NCBI GenBank assembly: GCA_009193035.1
Contig: SWDT01000010.1
Span: 558,001-622,000, forward strand
From: Halicephalobus mephisto
Taxonomy: Eukaryota; Nematoda; Chromadorea; Rhabditida; Panagrolaimidae
DNA length: 64,000 nucleotides
Direction of reading: 5' to 3'
In this document: piece by piece, positions 30,959 through 42,774 of the stretch
Position numbering within the stretch: position 1 is the first letter of the stretch
Layout of the letters: every line of letters begins with the position of its first letter
Notes under the pieces: generated by a model
What the model was told of the DNA's origin: nothing
What the model saw: only the letters and a program-made list of their open reading frames with translations
Database searches by the model: none
Program-made: the position numbers and the translations under genes

Positions 30959-33900
30959 ATGACTCAAAGACTGATTTCAGAAGACCCCATATTTGAACGT
31001 CTGAAGGTTAACTACAAGTGGGCATAATCAGTATTATTGTTAAAGTTAATTTAAGTTTTTTCAGTCCGAAAGGAAACAGCATAACGCATTTCAAAGTCCA
31101 GAATGAATCAATGTTCATCGTCCTCCATGACGCCAAATCTTGGACTGTACAGCACATCAGATTACAAAGTGGAAAAACTACGGGTTGGTGATTTTTGGAT
31201 ATATAAATTCTTAAAATGAAAAACTCTAGATGTAACTTTGACTCTTCAAAATTCGGATTCTGTTTCCGGCCTGTTTTTGGACTACACAGGTTCTCATTGT
31301 ATAGTGTCCTCAAAATCTGGAGAAAATTACTATATCAACTCGAAAAACTTAAAAGCTATTTATTTGAAAAGATTTAGAGTAAGTTTTTTAAATTTTTTTT
31401 GAAATTATTTTTTTTTCTAGAGTCACAGAATCACCGCTGTTGGATGGAATCTGGAACATGGAACTGATATCGAGACTGGATTTATTTTTATCGGCACCAA
31501 TTCTGGTTCTATTTACGAAACTGAAATCAATAATTCAGGGACTGTGATGTATTTTAAAATTTTGACGGAATCTTTGTCGAGTAGTCACCAACTGCCGGTT
31601 TCTGATATATTCCTGACCATGACAAAACTCAATGCGGAACACAAATGGGTTGCTTTTGTTTGTCTTCCTGGACAACTACATATTCTGACGGCAACTTTGG
31701 GGGATTCTAACATGGTTCATCCATCTAGCAGCTTCATAGGAACGTTCTCCGAACCTCAGAATGCCGTGTTGGCTTCGATGTTTTCTAGCAAAGGTAATTT
31801 TGCATTTATGACTTAAATTTATACTTTACTCCAGCACCTCAGAGACATCGATATGTGAACCAGTCGGCGAAATCTTGCTCTTCGTTTTGCATCGCCCCAA
31901 TGGAACATGACGTTCTCCCCTCGAGGTACTGCTGGATAAACGAAGACGGGATCAGCATCGGATCCGTCGATCTATCAAAGGATTGCGACAGTTACGACAT
32001 AATCGAAGAATCTAAATTCCTGAAACACGACAAGACTGATGGACGGAGCAACTTCCCCCTGGCACTCGAGATGACTGAATTTCACACTTTTGTGCTTTAC
32101 AAAGACAAGATTGTAGCCTGTTCTTCATATGACTACAAGCAATATTTCAAAGAAGACATAAAAATAGACGGAAGATATGGGATTTCCAGAGATTGCTCCT
32201 CGCAGTTCATATGGATATTCAACGACAACACCATCTGGAAGTACCGACCTAACAGAGAGAAGCGGTTTGTCTGGAAAGTCCTCATGGAGATGGGCAACTT
32301 TCCTAAGGCCCGAGAAGTGACTCAACCTATGGATGACCAAAAACCTTTCAAAACCGTTGTTAAAAAACAAGCAGAAACCTACTTTGAGAATAAGGACTAC
32401 ATCAGGGCAGCTAAGTGCTTCTACGAATGCGAACATGCCTTTGATGCCGTGGTTATGATGTTCATGGATGAGTATGACACTGATAAAAGGACTGGATTGA
32501 AGCATTACTTGCTGATGAGGTTGGAAAAAGACAAAAATGTAGTGAGAATGACCTTGTTAGTGCTGTGGATAATGGAAATATCACTCAACGAATTATCGGA
32601 TTTGAGGAAGACTAACGACGACAAAGATGTGCCTACTGGAGTCATGTCGTCTTCTGAAACGAAAACAAGGAATCTGAGGAAGGCATTGCAGAATTTTATG
32701 CAGAAAAAAAATGTTTTAAATATCCTGAAATCGAACAAAGAAGCTGTTTACAGATTGATTTTGTCCCATATGGATTACGAAACACATATTCAATTATCTA
32801 CTTTTTTGAATGACTATGAAATGCTAGTGAGGATTTACATACTTCAGAATAACTACTCCGATGCCTTGAATGTCATCAAAGACCACGCTGCATTTGATTT
32901 ACTGTATAAATTTGCTCCGGAGCTTCTGTTCGCAGTGCCGGAGGAATTCTTGAAAGTTCTAAAAGACAACGACAAGATATTAAATCCTGCCAAATTGCTG
33001 CCTGCTTTCTACAAAGTTATAGGAAACAACGATCTAGTTTCCATTGCTTTTCAGTATTTTTCCCTTGTTGTGGCTTCTGGAAGAGCGTCACCGCCGATCC
33101 ACAGTTTCCTGATTCAATTATATGCAGAATACAAGCCAGATAGTTTGTTGAATCATTTGAAATCTCTGGGTACTAATAGGGACAAATTGCCCTACGACCC
33201 AGGAAATGCCCTCAGGCTATGTATAAGAAAAAGTAAGTTTTAGTTTTGAATATTTTTGTAAATTTATTTTTAGAACTTTATGATTGTTGTGTGTTTTTGT
33301 ACAGACTAGAAGGCATGTATGAATCAGCTGTGAAAGTTTCTCTTCAATTAAATCTTGAATTAGCGAAGACATGTGCTCGGGAACTGGCTCAGGATTCGAA
33401 AGATCTGCCTTTCATGGAATCAGATACCTGTGAGAATGTATCCAAACACGTATGGCTCACGATTGCTAGACATATGATCGACAGAAAAATGGAAATAAGC
33501 GATGTACTGAAGTTAATCAAAGAATCCAACAACGTCGTGACTGTTGGGGATTTATTGCCCTTATTTCCAGAATTTATCGACATAGAAGCTTTGAAAGAAC
33601 CATTGTGTGATTGTCTGAGGGACACTTCTGAGAAAATCAAAGACTATAAGAAGAACATTCTGGAAACGGCTGAAGTCATGGATGCGTTGAAGAAGGACAT
33701 GGAAGAACAAGAAAGGTATTTCATAAGAACGAAACCAAGCAACAAATGCAACAGATGCGGAGACATCATCATGAAGAAACCTTTTATCGTTTTTCCGTGC
33801 AATCATTTGCTGCATTCAGATTGCTTTGATGAACACATTGCTGAAAAATTGGAAAAAACGAAAGTAAAAAAGTTCAAAATCCTTCAAAAAAACTACAAAA

Positions 33901-34091
33901 AGTTAGAAAAAGAATGGATGATGGACAAAACGGAAACGGTGAAGGAAAAAATGAATTTTCTGACGAAGAAGATGGGTGATTTGGTCGGTCAGGACTGTCC
34001 TCTATGTGGAAATCTGGTTGTTGAATTGATTGATGAACCATTTTTTACGGAAGAAGAATACAAAACAGAAATGGAAAATTGGCATATTTAA
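30959..34091 (+). CDS. vps-18: Vacuolar protein sorting protein 18 (HOPS/CORVET core)
   Basis: Six exons (30959-31017, 31065-31183, 31230-31378, 31421-31793, 31835-33232, 33274-34091) join in phase to 971 residues, near the human 973. The N-terminal beta-propeller includes FERLKVNYNPKGNSITHF and HRITAVGWNLEHGTDIETGF. A clathrin-type helical solenoid follows (ARHMIDRKMEISDVL; LLPLFPEFIDIEALKEPLCD), then a coiled coil and a C-terminal RING-like domain, CNRCGDIIMKKPFIVFPCNH with HSDCFDEH and the final CPLCGNLVVELID. Vps18 is a core subunit of the HOPS and CORVET tethers for endosome-lysosome fusion, and its RING end contacts other subunits. Confident; exon 1 was chosen because only the donor at 31018 keeps the frame. 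Confidence 0.94.
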
Positions 34092-34124
34092 TATATTTAT
34101 TCACTTATTTTGTGCCTTTTTTAA

Positions 34125-34490
34125 ATTAAAAAATTATTTTAAATTTTAAATGTTTTAAACGGTTTTTGACCAATTTTTATTTTTTAAATTTTTCATTGAA
34201 ATTATTTTTAAAGATGGATTTTGACTAATTTTTATTTTTTACATTTTTTACTGAAATTATTTTTAAAGATAGTTTTTGATCAATTTTTATTTTTTTAATT
34301 TTTTACTAAAATTATTTTTAAAGATGGTTTTTGACCAACTTTTATTTTTTAAATTTTTCATTGAAATTATTTTTAAAGATAGTTTTTGATCAATTTTTAT
34401 TTTTTAAATTTTTTACTAAAATTATTTTTAATGATGGTTTTTGATCAATTTTTATTTTTTAAATTTTTCACTGAAATTATTTTTAAAGAT
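34125..34490 (+). repeat. Tandem repeat, about 62-base unit, six copies, abutting a start codon
   Basis: Units read GATGGTTTTTGACCAATTTT, then a TATTTTTTAAATTTTTCA-like run, then CTGAAATTATTTTTAAA. The final copy runs directly into the ATG of the methyltransferase-kinase gene at 34489, whose first bases (AAAGATGG) are those of the repeat unit itself. Confidence 0.9.
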
Positions 34491-37483
34491 GGAAGATGTC
34501 TGGAAAGAACTCTGGTCATCTGCGAAAGTACTGGGTAATTATTTTTTGAGTTATCCAGATACTGTAAAAGGGAAGCATTGTCTGGAGCTCGGAAGTGGAT
34601 GTGGTTGTTTGCCTTCAATTGCTGCAATCAAAATTGGAGCCGCTTCTGTGATTATCACTGACAAAATTTCGGATGATACTGTAGAAATTCAAAAACAACA
34701 ACATGAAAATCTTAATTCTAATCTTACGGAAAAAGAAAAAAATAAAACAAAGGTTATGGTAAGGTTAGCCGTTGTGATTTGTTTTAATTTTTAAAATTTT
34801 AATTTTTCTAAATTTAAAATCCTGGTTTTTTTAAAATTTAAAGTTGAAATTTTTCAAATATTTTCATTATTAAAAATAAAATAAATAAAAAATTTAAAAT
34901 TTTTAGATTTTTTAGTACTTTTAATTTTAACTATTTTTAAAAATTTAAATTTTCGTTATTTTTAAATTTATAATTTTTATTTTTAAAATTCAAAATTTAT
35001 AACTTTTAAAATTTAATTTATTATTGTTTTTTAAAATTTATAATTTTAAAATTTTATTTTTTTAAATTTTTTAAGTTTTATTTTTTATTATTTTTAAAAT
35101 TTTATTTTTTTAGAGTTTGGATTGGAGGGATCCGAAAAGTACCATGTCTGTTCTGAAAGATATCCCTTATCTTGATCTCATTTATGGTTCGGATATATTC
35201 TACGACCCAGAAGTGTTTATGCCTATTATTGACACTGTCCGAATAATCCTCAACAAGTTTCCGAAAGCGGAATTTATTTTTGCGTACGAAGACAGAAAGT
35301 AAGTTTTTTTTTTTTCATTTTTGCGTGAAATTTTTTGATGTTTTTTTTCGATTTTTCTGTTTTCGAATTAAGTATTTTTTTAAGTTTTGAATATTTAATA
35401 TTTAGGAAATTTTGAGTTTTGAATATTTAATATTTGGAAAATTTTGAGTTTTTGTGGTCAAAAAGAATATTTTTCACTTTTGTTTCTGGCAGCAAAGTTG
35501 GTCACATTTATGAGACAAACAAAATTGATTGTTTGGAAATGGGTCCGGCCGCTGTTGAGCACAGTTGCCTTATCTTTGGTCCGTAGTGGTTTTTAGAGAC
35601 GAATTATACAGATAGTCTGATGTTAATGGAACACTATTTTTAGTGAATGGTATTTTGATTTGGAATTTGAGTGGAATCATCTGAATTTGGAAAAAGTTTA
35701 TTGGGGAATTGAAAACGATCACGAAATTTATATTTATAAAGTTAGAAAAATGACAGAAGAAGAAAAAGAAAAAATTAATCCGGATCACTTGAAATTGAAA
35801 CCGAAGAAAGTTTACGTCGGAATTGAAGGGTAAGTGATCGGGATACGGTAATTTGGCTATTTATTAATTGTTTATTTTTAGTGGTGCAACTCGTTTTAAT
35901 TTTGTTTTTATCGATGACGAAGGGAAAATACTAGCCGAGGGATCGGGGAATGGACTGAATTTACTCCTAGAAGGAACAGAAGAAGCTTCGAAAAAAATAG
36001 CTTTTGCTTTGTTGGAAACGGCGAAAAAAGAAAATATTCCACTTCCTATTGAATCCATCGGTTTAGGACTTTCTGGAGCTGAAGACGAATCTGTAAATAA
36101 TCAAATGGTTGAATATTTTGTAAAAAATTACGGAGAAATGTGTACGGAAATTCATCTAACAACAGATGCGGTTATTTCAATTGCAGCAACTTTTGACAAA
36201 GGAGGAGTAGTGATCATCGCGGGGACTGGGAGTTCGTGTAGATTGCTGAAGGAAGATGGGGATGTTTTTGGTTGTGGTGGATGGGGACATTTGATTGGAG
36301 ATGGAGGAAGTGGAACATGGATAGCTCTAAAAGCTATCAGAAAACTTTTCGATGTCGATGATGGATTAGTGATTGAAAATGATTCTATAGAAAATTTAAG
36401 AAAAATTATTTTGAATCATTTCAAAGTTAACGATAAATGTGGTTTATTGGATATTCTCTATGGAAGTAAATTCAAAAAAGCCAATGTTGCATCTGTTTGT
36501 GAAGCTTTGGCGAAAAACTACAAAGGAGATCCGATGATTGAAAAGCTGTTTTACGATGCAGGCCATATTTTGGGACGACATCTGGTGACGGTCTCGAGGA
36601 ACTTTGATCAGGTAGAGTTCAAATGACGTATTATCATAGAAAAAATAAAATTTCTTATAAAATTGTCCTAATGCAGATTTTTGGGATTTAAAGTGGTCCG
36701 AAATTTTAGTTTTTGCAATTTTTTGGAATTGTATCTAGATAAATTTAGAAATTTTAAAATTAAAATATATGAGGTACGTAGTCCTCTGTCCATAAGGATT
36801 AGTTTTTATATATGGAAGTATTAATATATTCAAAAAAGTATAATACTAAAATTAATCATCGAAAACGAGTTGTTGTGGTTGAAAAAAACGGCCGTGACAT
36901 TAGTGTTCCGATTCTGGAGCTAAGACTGAATTAAAATATTTCTAATAAGGTAACTGAGCTTATAGATTCTGAATCTGAAGTCAGAATAAATAATTGACCT
37001 TCAGAATCCATGATTTTAGAGATTCATCTCAATTCAAAGAACATTTAAAATTTTATTTTTGAAATTCCATAAAAAGTGGAAATTTGCCTAGAATTGCTCT
37101 CGAACTACTATGTAAAACATACAAAGTTATTTAAAATAATTTTTAATTTTTGAATTAAAATCGTAAAAAATTGAAAAAAGTGTTCGGAACACTAGTGTCT
37201 CAACACGAAAATAATGATGAAATTATTTCAGGGAATGTTCGATAACGTTCCTGTTTTGGCCATTGGATCAGTGTGGAAAAGTTGGGACTTGATAAAGCCG
37301 GGATTTAAGGACGCTATTGCGGCTGAAAGAAGAATCAAAGCTGTTTCTTTATATGAGTTGAAGGAAAGCCCGGCTATCGGAGCGGCAATCCTCGCGGCTC
37401 AGGTTAGATTAGGAGTCAGTTTTGACCGTACGGATGTGAGAAAACAAAAGCCGATCTTAATGGATCAGATCAGATTTGACTAG
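34489..37483 (+). CDS. METTL23-like methyltransferase fused to N-acetylglucosamine kinase
   Basis: Exons 34489-34758, 35114-35298, 35493-35582 (possible cassette), 35644-35829, 35882-36611 and 37232-37483 join in phase to 570 residues (540 without the cassette). The N-terminal half is a METTL23-type protein methyltransferase: SAM motif I HCLELGSGCGCLPSIAA, then DLIYGSDIFYDPEVF and IFAYEDR. The C-terminal half is an N-acetylglucosamine kinase of the ASKHA fold: VGIEGGATRFNFVF, TTDAVISIAATFDKGGVVII, AGTGSSCRLL, CGGWGHLIGDGGSGTWIA, and VLAIGSVWKSWDLIKPGF. The single exon 35644-35829 encodes both the end of the first domain and the start of the second, so the fusion does not depend on splice guesses. 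An internal Met (MTEEEKEK) could start a separate kinase. The N-terminus is short for METTL23. Confidence 0.85.
36612..37231 (+). repeat. Large intron with fragments of two dispersed repeat families
   Basis: Within the last intron of the fusion gene, about 36765-36835 matches in reverse the family seen at 39.4, 44.5, 51.1 and 55.4 kb (TAATCCTTATGGACAGAGGA on the minus strand). About 36955-37045 resembles the CTGAATCTGAAGTCAGAAT repeats of the kinase intron at 10.1-10.4 kb. Confidence 0.55.
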
Positions 37484-37682
37484 ACAAGAATTCGAAGATA
37501 TGTACAGTATTGGTTTAATAGTACTACGGAAATTTAAAAATAAAAAATTCGATCTTTGTGCTTGTGATAGTTGAAAAAATCAAGGAATTTTTATGTTCTA
37601 AAAGCTTTGAAATTACCGCCCAATGGCGAGACAGGTATAAAGTACCAATCGTGAGTTCCCCACGTGTTCCTAGTTCCCTAAA

Positions 37683-40172
37683 ATGACACCTAAGAATCCT
37701 GTTGAAACTGATTTGGAAAAAAGAAAAAGAATAATTAATAATTACCTAAATCCTAGATCCAATTGTATTGTTCTCAAGATAGATCATGATGTCGGGGAAG
37801 ATCTGTCACCTTTTGGATTCCATTTCGAATTCGACAAGACCAAGTATGAAAAAAGAAAGAAGGAAACCAGGAGGAAACGAATCACAAAGTGGTTCCACTG
37901 GATCGCCGTCTACCACCACAGATTTGGGATTAGACATCTGATATTGGTAGGTCTGCTGGTGCTGTACACCATCATGGGTGGAGTGATTTTTAATGCTATT
38001 GAAGGTCCTCATGAAGAACAGGTAAGGGTTAGGAAAGTACTAAAAATCACAAAAATGAAAAGTAAGTTTTGGCGCGAAACTATCGAGATTCATCTGCAGT
38101 AATACTATCATAAAAAATGAAAGTTTTTAAAGAATTTCTTCAATGTTAAATTGAAGGATTTTCTAGAAATTTATAAAATTTAGGCAAAGGAAGAGAGAGA
38201 GAAGATGCGAGTAGATTTAGGTCTAAATTGCCAGATTTGTCTTTTTTCCACTCTCTTCCGCGCGAATTCAAAAACTTAAAAAAAAATTTAAAATTATAAC
38301 ATTTGTTAAAATAATTTAATAAATACCCTAATTTTAAAATATTTATTTAAAAACTTTTCAAGACCTTTATTTCAGTTACTAATGAATATGCTTGTTGACA
38401 TTTCCTTCATCGTCAAAGATGCCGCGAATAAAACCTTGTCCATCGCCAATTCTAACTCCACTCAAGAAGTCAAATTTTCCGAAATCTCAATCTTGATCAC
38501 GGATTACTACAAATCAATCCTCGAATACGAGGGTAAATTTGCCGGAAGCACTCTCCACAAATCAGAGAACCTTCAACTTCACAGGACTTGGCACTTCGGA
38601 TCGGCCATTTTCTACTCCATGACCCTTTTCACAACCATAGGTTACGGTACTATTGTCTGCAATACGGTAGCTGGACAAGTCGTCACAGTAATCTACTCCG
38701 CCGTAGGGATTCCTCTGATGTTGGTGGTCCTGGGGGACTTGGGGGCCCTGCTTCTGAAAATGTTCACTTTCATCTACGCTGTCATCTACAGTAAGCTCAA
38801 ACACTTCTGGAGAGAAGAAACTGAAAATGAAGAAGATGAAGAATACCAGTTACCAGTAATTGTTACATTTTCGATTATATTTATTTATTTATTTTTGTGT
38901 GCTTGTATTGTTTATTTTTTCGATTGGGCCGAAGGCAACGTAGAAGGACTCGACATCTGGGACAGTTTCTACTTTTCCACGATCAGTTTTTTCACCATCG
39001 GACTGGGAGACATCATGCCACATAATATACATGTAAGTTAAAAATTGATTTTTTCGAAATTTTGGAAAAATAAACAAAATTTGAAAAATCTAAATCAATA
39101 AAGAAACTAATTTTATGAAATGGAATAATCTCATATTTCAGATCGAAATTTATAAAAATAATTTTGGTTTAATTTTTGAAAACGTTATTCAGATCATTGT
39201 GCAAATTATAAATGAATCATAATACGGAATTATCTCGATACGAATTTTAGGACTTTCCGGTCGGGACCCAAAGTTGCCGAAATTAAAGTTTAATTCTGTA
39301 AAGATACAATCGTACTGTTTTGAAAGTCACATACGAAATTTCGACGAAATTACTTCAATATGGAATTTTTGAAAACTAGTCTATGTGAAAATTTCAGTTT
39401 TTTACGATTATTTCGTAATTAGTATTTTGAGCTGTGTTCTGTCTAAAAAGTTCTAAATCAAGGTCTACAAGACACATAATTCTTTATTCATCTTTGTGGA
39501 TTAATAGTTGTATATGAAAGTATCGATATATACTGAAAATATCATAACTAACATTACAGTACTCTTCAAAAATAATCGCTATTTGTAATTAAAATTGAAA
39601 AATTTCAGTATTCGCCCTTCTTAGCAGCCATGTTCCTGTTCGGACTGGCTATGGTCAGCATGATGAACTCCTCCTTCTACGCGAGGCTGCAGCGCACTTT
39701 TTTCAGATTCATGAATCTCCTCGAAGATCAGCTCGAGAAAATCCACACTGAACATTTCGAACATGGTTATGTTGTTTTTAAAGTTGGTTTTTCCACTTTT
39801 TGTTTCTTTAAAAATCATATTTAGCACCTTTCTGAGAACTTCAAAATAGCCGTTTACGCCATCCCCGATATTCCTGTTGTTACTGACTGTGAATTTGATT
39901 TCAAAGGAAATAGATCTCTCGGGATCCAGGTGAATCTCCTAGAAGAACAAGAACAAGAAGTTACCGTACCAGACAAGGGAAAACGAAAGAGACTGTATCG
40001 AAACCACAGTGATTCGAAGCCTGGAAGACGACCGATGCCAAATAAGAGGGACAGGACCCCGACATTGGGCATCTTCAACGCTGGAACCGAACCGGTGATT
40101 CTCAGGGCAGGAAACCTCATGGGTGGATTAGTTGTCCCAAATATTAAAAAATGGGATAGTGGGGAAGTTTAG
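37683..40172 (+). CDS. twk: TWK-type two-pore-domain potassium channel
   Basis: Exons 37683-38021, 38376-39032, 39609-39782 and 39825-40172, all phase 0, give 505 residues. Order: cytosolic N-terminus with a basic cluster, M1 (HLILVGLLVLYTIMGGVIFN), an extracellular cap with several N-glycosylation sites (NKT, NST), first pore loop MTLFTTIGYGTIV, M2 (VVTVIYSAVGIPLMLVVLGD), M3 (VIVTFSIIFIYLFLCACIVY), second pore loop ISFFTIGLGDIMP, M4 (FLAAMFLFGLAMVSMM) and a long basic C-terminal tail. The two filters GYG and GLG define a K2P leak channel. Nematodes have dozens of TWK genes and I cannot say which member this is. Intron 1 contains a MITE copy and intron 3 a decayed repeat. Confidence 0.92.
38040..38280 (-). 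mobile_element. MITE copy 1 (inverted relative to copies 2 and 3), in TWK intron 1
   Basis: About 240 bases, the reverse complement of 40221-40460. Shared segments include a GCGCGAATTCAAAAACT end, AGATTTAGGTCTAAATTGCC, GAAGAGAGAGAGAAG and CAGTAATACTATCATAAAAA. No coding capacity, so non-autonomous. Confidence 0.85.
39150..39555 (-). repeat. Decayed dispersed repeat in TWK intron
   Basis: Read on the minus strand it contains ATTAATCCACAAAGATGAAT, TTTTTAGACAGAACACAG and ATTACGAAATAATCG, which align in order with 55.40-55.55 kb and more weakly with 44.4-44.6 and 51.0-51.3 kb. No open frame. Confidence 0.6.
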
Positions 40173-40220
40173 GTAATTGTAATAATATAGGTTGTAGTTT
40201 TAAAGAAATTATTTTTTTGA

Positions 40221-40460
40221 AGTTTTTGAATTCGCGCGGAAGAGAGAGTAGAAAAAAAGGCAAATCTGGCAATTTAGACCTAAATCTACTCGCATCTTCT
40301 CTCTCTCTTCCTTTACCTAAATTTTAGGATTTTTAGAAAATCCTGCAATTTAACATTCAAAAAATTCTTTAAAAACTTTCATTTTTTATGATAGTATTAC
40401 TGTAGATGAATCGCGACAGTTTTACACCAAAACTTACTTTTCATTTTTGTGATTGTTACA
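40221..40460 (+). mobile_element. MITE copy 2, intergenic
   Basis: Begins TTTTTGAATTCGCGCGGAAG and ends with CTTTTCATTTTTGTGATTG. Near-complete inverted match to copy 1, 2 kb away across the TWK gene. Confidence 0.85.
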
Positions 40461-41155
40461 TTATTTGTTGGACTGCAATAAATCAGAAAATTATTGTTTA
40501 ATTTTCCGAAAATAAAATGCTATAATTATCAATGAACAATTTACGGACATGAATATTCAAATTAGTCTTTGTTTTTTGATAACCAGAATGACAATGATGA
40601 TCATTAATTCGTCATAAAATAAACAATATTTGAAATTACTCTAATATTGTGGTATAAGAATTTATAAATCACCCTAATGAACTCCTCGAACTTTGCCTAC
40701 TTGAAATCCGCCAAATTTCCTACTCAAAATTCGCGGATTATTCAGAATTACAAATATCCATGGCAACCGAATTTCCATTTTTACGTTATTGTTTCTTCCG
40801 CTTACTGACCAGTGGCCACTACTTGTCTCTCATTCCACAAGCATCTTTCCTCGTGTTCGCGACCAGGTGACCGAAGCCGACAAAGGCGCTGGTGCTTTTA
40901 TGGAAAGTGCGCTCGCAAAAGACAAACAACACCGTCATCGCCTTGGTTCAAGCTGGTTGAAAACGTTGTTGTACGAATAATGGTCGGAGAAATGAAACCT
41001 GGGAGTTTGCTTCAAGTGATTTATCGATCCGAGGAGTGCTTTGCGTGTGTTGTTGTGACTCATTTTTGTGAATCTCGTAATTTCCAGAGTATCAATGTGC
41101 TGTAGATGAAGCAGGAATTAAAATCGATATATGAATCTACTTATTTGATCGCAAT
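40461..41155. other. Intergenic between TWK channel and four-TM protein
   Basis: AT-rich up to 40740, then a GC-richer stretch (40780-41060) with two short overlapping plus-strand frames of 63 and 97 codons. Neither resembles a known family nor joins in phase to the next gene. It may be upstream regulatory sequence or 5' UTR. Confidence 0.4.
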
Positions 41156-42774
41156 ATGACGGATCCTTACCATTGTCTTCGATGCTCAAGCATTGCTATT
41201 GGTATTTATAATATTGTAAGTTTCTTTACTTTTTAATCTACAAATGTAGTTTAAAAACTGATATAAAGCTTATTGAAATTTTTGAATTCGCGCGGAAGAG
41301 AGAGTGGAAAAAAGACAAATCTGGCAATTTAAACCTAAATCTACTCGCATCTCTCTCTCTCTTCCTTTGCCTAAATTTTATAAATTTTTAGAAAATCTTA
41401 TAAATTCACGTCGAGATCGCTTGGAAACTTTCATTTTTTACTTTTATAATAATATATAATATCTTCATTGTAGATTTATTGCTTAATCCAATACGGAGTC
41501 CTCGGATGGCAGGTTAGCGTCGTGAAAGAACGTCAATGGGAATACGAGAATCGGCAACTTCCAGCGACTGGCTTGTTAGTTTTCTTCCCCTTTCCCCTCC
41601 CCTGCTTCGCTACTAACCCTTGCTTCTGCTTACCGTCCTCTAAACCCTATCCCTTTCAGCACGGATGGATTCCAAGCCAGATTTCCCGGTCTTTATGCTA
41701 TCTACACTGAAACGCCGGAAAGACGGCGAATAAACGGTGAGAATTTCGGCTCTAGACTTTGGTCTTTTGGGTTTTTTGATCGATTTCGACGTCATGAAAG
41801 TTCAGCAATGTTCGCGATCGTCCTCATCTGCCTCTTCCTCTGCATCGTCCACCTGATGACCACCATGGTCATGATTTTTGGAGTAGTGAAAGTAAGTTTT
41901 CATATATGGAAGTTTCACTTACCAAATCACTTAGCGGAATACTCAAGCCATCTTGCCCTTCTTCTTCACCGGAATCCCGACGATCGTCATGTGTACGACG
42001 TATGCCGTCCTCTGGTGGTCAGGTGATATTTTCAACGAGCAGCTAACCATGTCCGTCACTGAATTCGTTCTGTCTCTCGCCATCAACGGCATTTGCGTCG
42101 CCATAGTCATGCTCTACTATTACCGATTGACTGGACAACTTACCAGTGACGAGCCTAGGGAGAAACCTCCATTCCATTCCAACTACCAACGCTACCCAAC
42201 TAACGCTCACAGAGTTAGTTACGAAAAAGGAATCGTCCCTCCTTGGAGGACTGAGTGGGATGAAGAACCTCCTTGGACGTTGGAAAGGAAGCTCAGGAGA
42301 CGGGAAAGGCTGGGGACTCCAGCTAGACCCATTACTGGGTTCCATAGAAAAGACCCATCAAGACAAAGTCTATCCAGGAGTATGGAGGCTCTGTCAAGAT
42401 CTCAATCAAGAGAACTGCCTTATCAAGTCAACTACAACCCAGAATATTATAGACAACAAAACATACAAGCTATGGCTTCTCAACGACAACGGTCTAACAG
42501 TTCTCCACTTCATTCCCAGCAACAGCAGTCCGTTCGGGAGTATGATCAAAGTCCCAGGAAAAGGAGACCCGAACCTCGTTCTTCTCGACGATCAAAGAGA
42601 TCAAGGGATAGAAGTTCTAGCAAACAAAGTAGATCAAAAGAGGCTCGGGAGCCTTTTCAAAGACGGTCTTCTCAGAGGGTGTCTTTCAAATCCAGGCCCA
42701 AAGTGTATGAGAGAACTCCAGAGAGCTCTGTCTCCAGTAGACCTGAGATTCTCGAAGTTCAGACAGTTGTTTGA
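41156..42774 (+). CDS. Four-TM membrane protein with Arg/Ser-rich tail
   Basis: Exons 41156-41215, 41474-41574, 41660-41736, 41806-41891 and 41935-42774 join in phase to 387 residues. The start MTDPYHCLRCSSIAIGIYNI has a CxxC pair, then TM1 (IYCLIQYGVLGW), a loop, TM2 (FAIVLICLFLCIVHLMTTMV), TM3 (ILPFFFTGIPTIVMCTTYAV) and TM4 (FVLSLAINGICVAIVMLYYY). The arrangement recalls nematode LAPTM/DUF7027-like tetraspan proteins, a tentative assignment. The C-terminal 220 residues are cytosolic and disordered, rich in Arg, Ser, Gln and Pro, with RS-type runs (RRSKRSRDRSSSKQSRSK) and many possible phosphorylation sites. Intron 1 contains MITE copy 3. Function unknown. Confidence 0.75.
41273..41450 (+). 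mobile_element. MITE copy 3, in intron 1 of the four-TM gene
   Basis: Same orientation as copy 2, beginning ATTTTTGAATTCGCGCGGAA and containing CTAAATCTACTCGCATC. The far end is more diverged or truncated, only about 175 bases matching. Confidence 0.8.

Noticed and set aside
34125..34490. CRISPR-like or satellite centromere array
   Set aside because: Only six AT-rich head-to-tail copies, no spacers, confined to one intergenic gap.
40789..41105. Overlapping 63- and 97-codon frames upstream of the four-TM gene
   Set aside because: No family resemblance and no in-phase splice into the following exon; kept only as intergenic comment.
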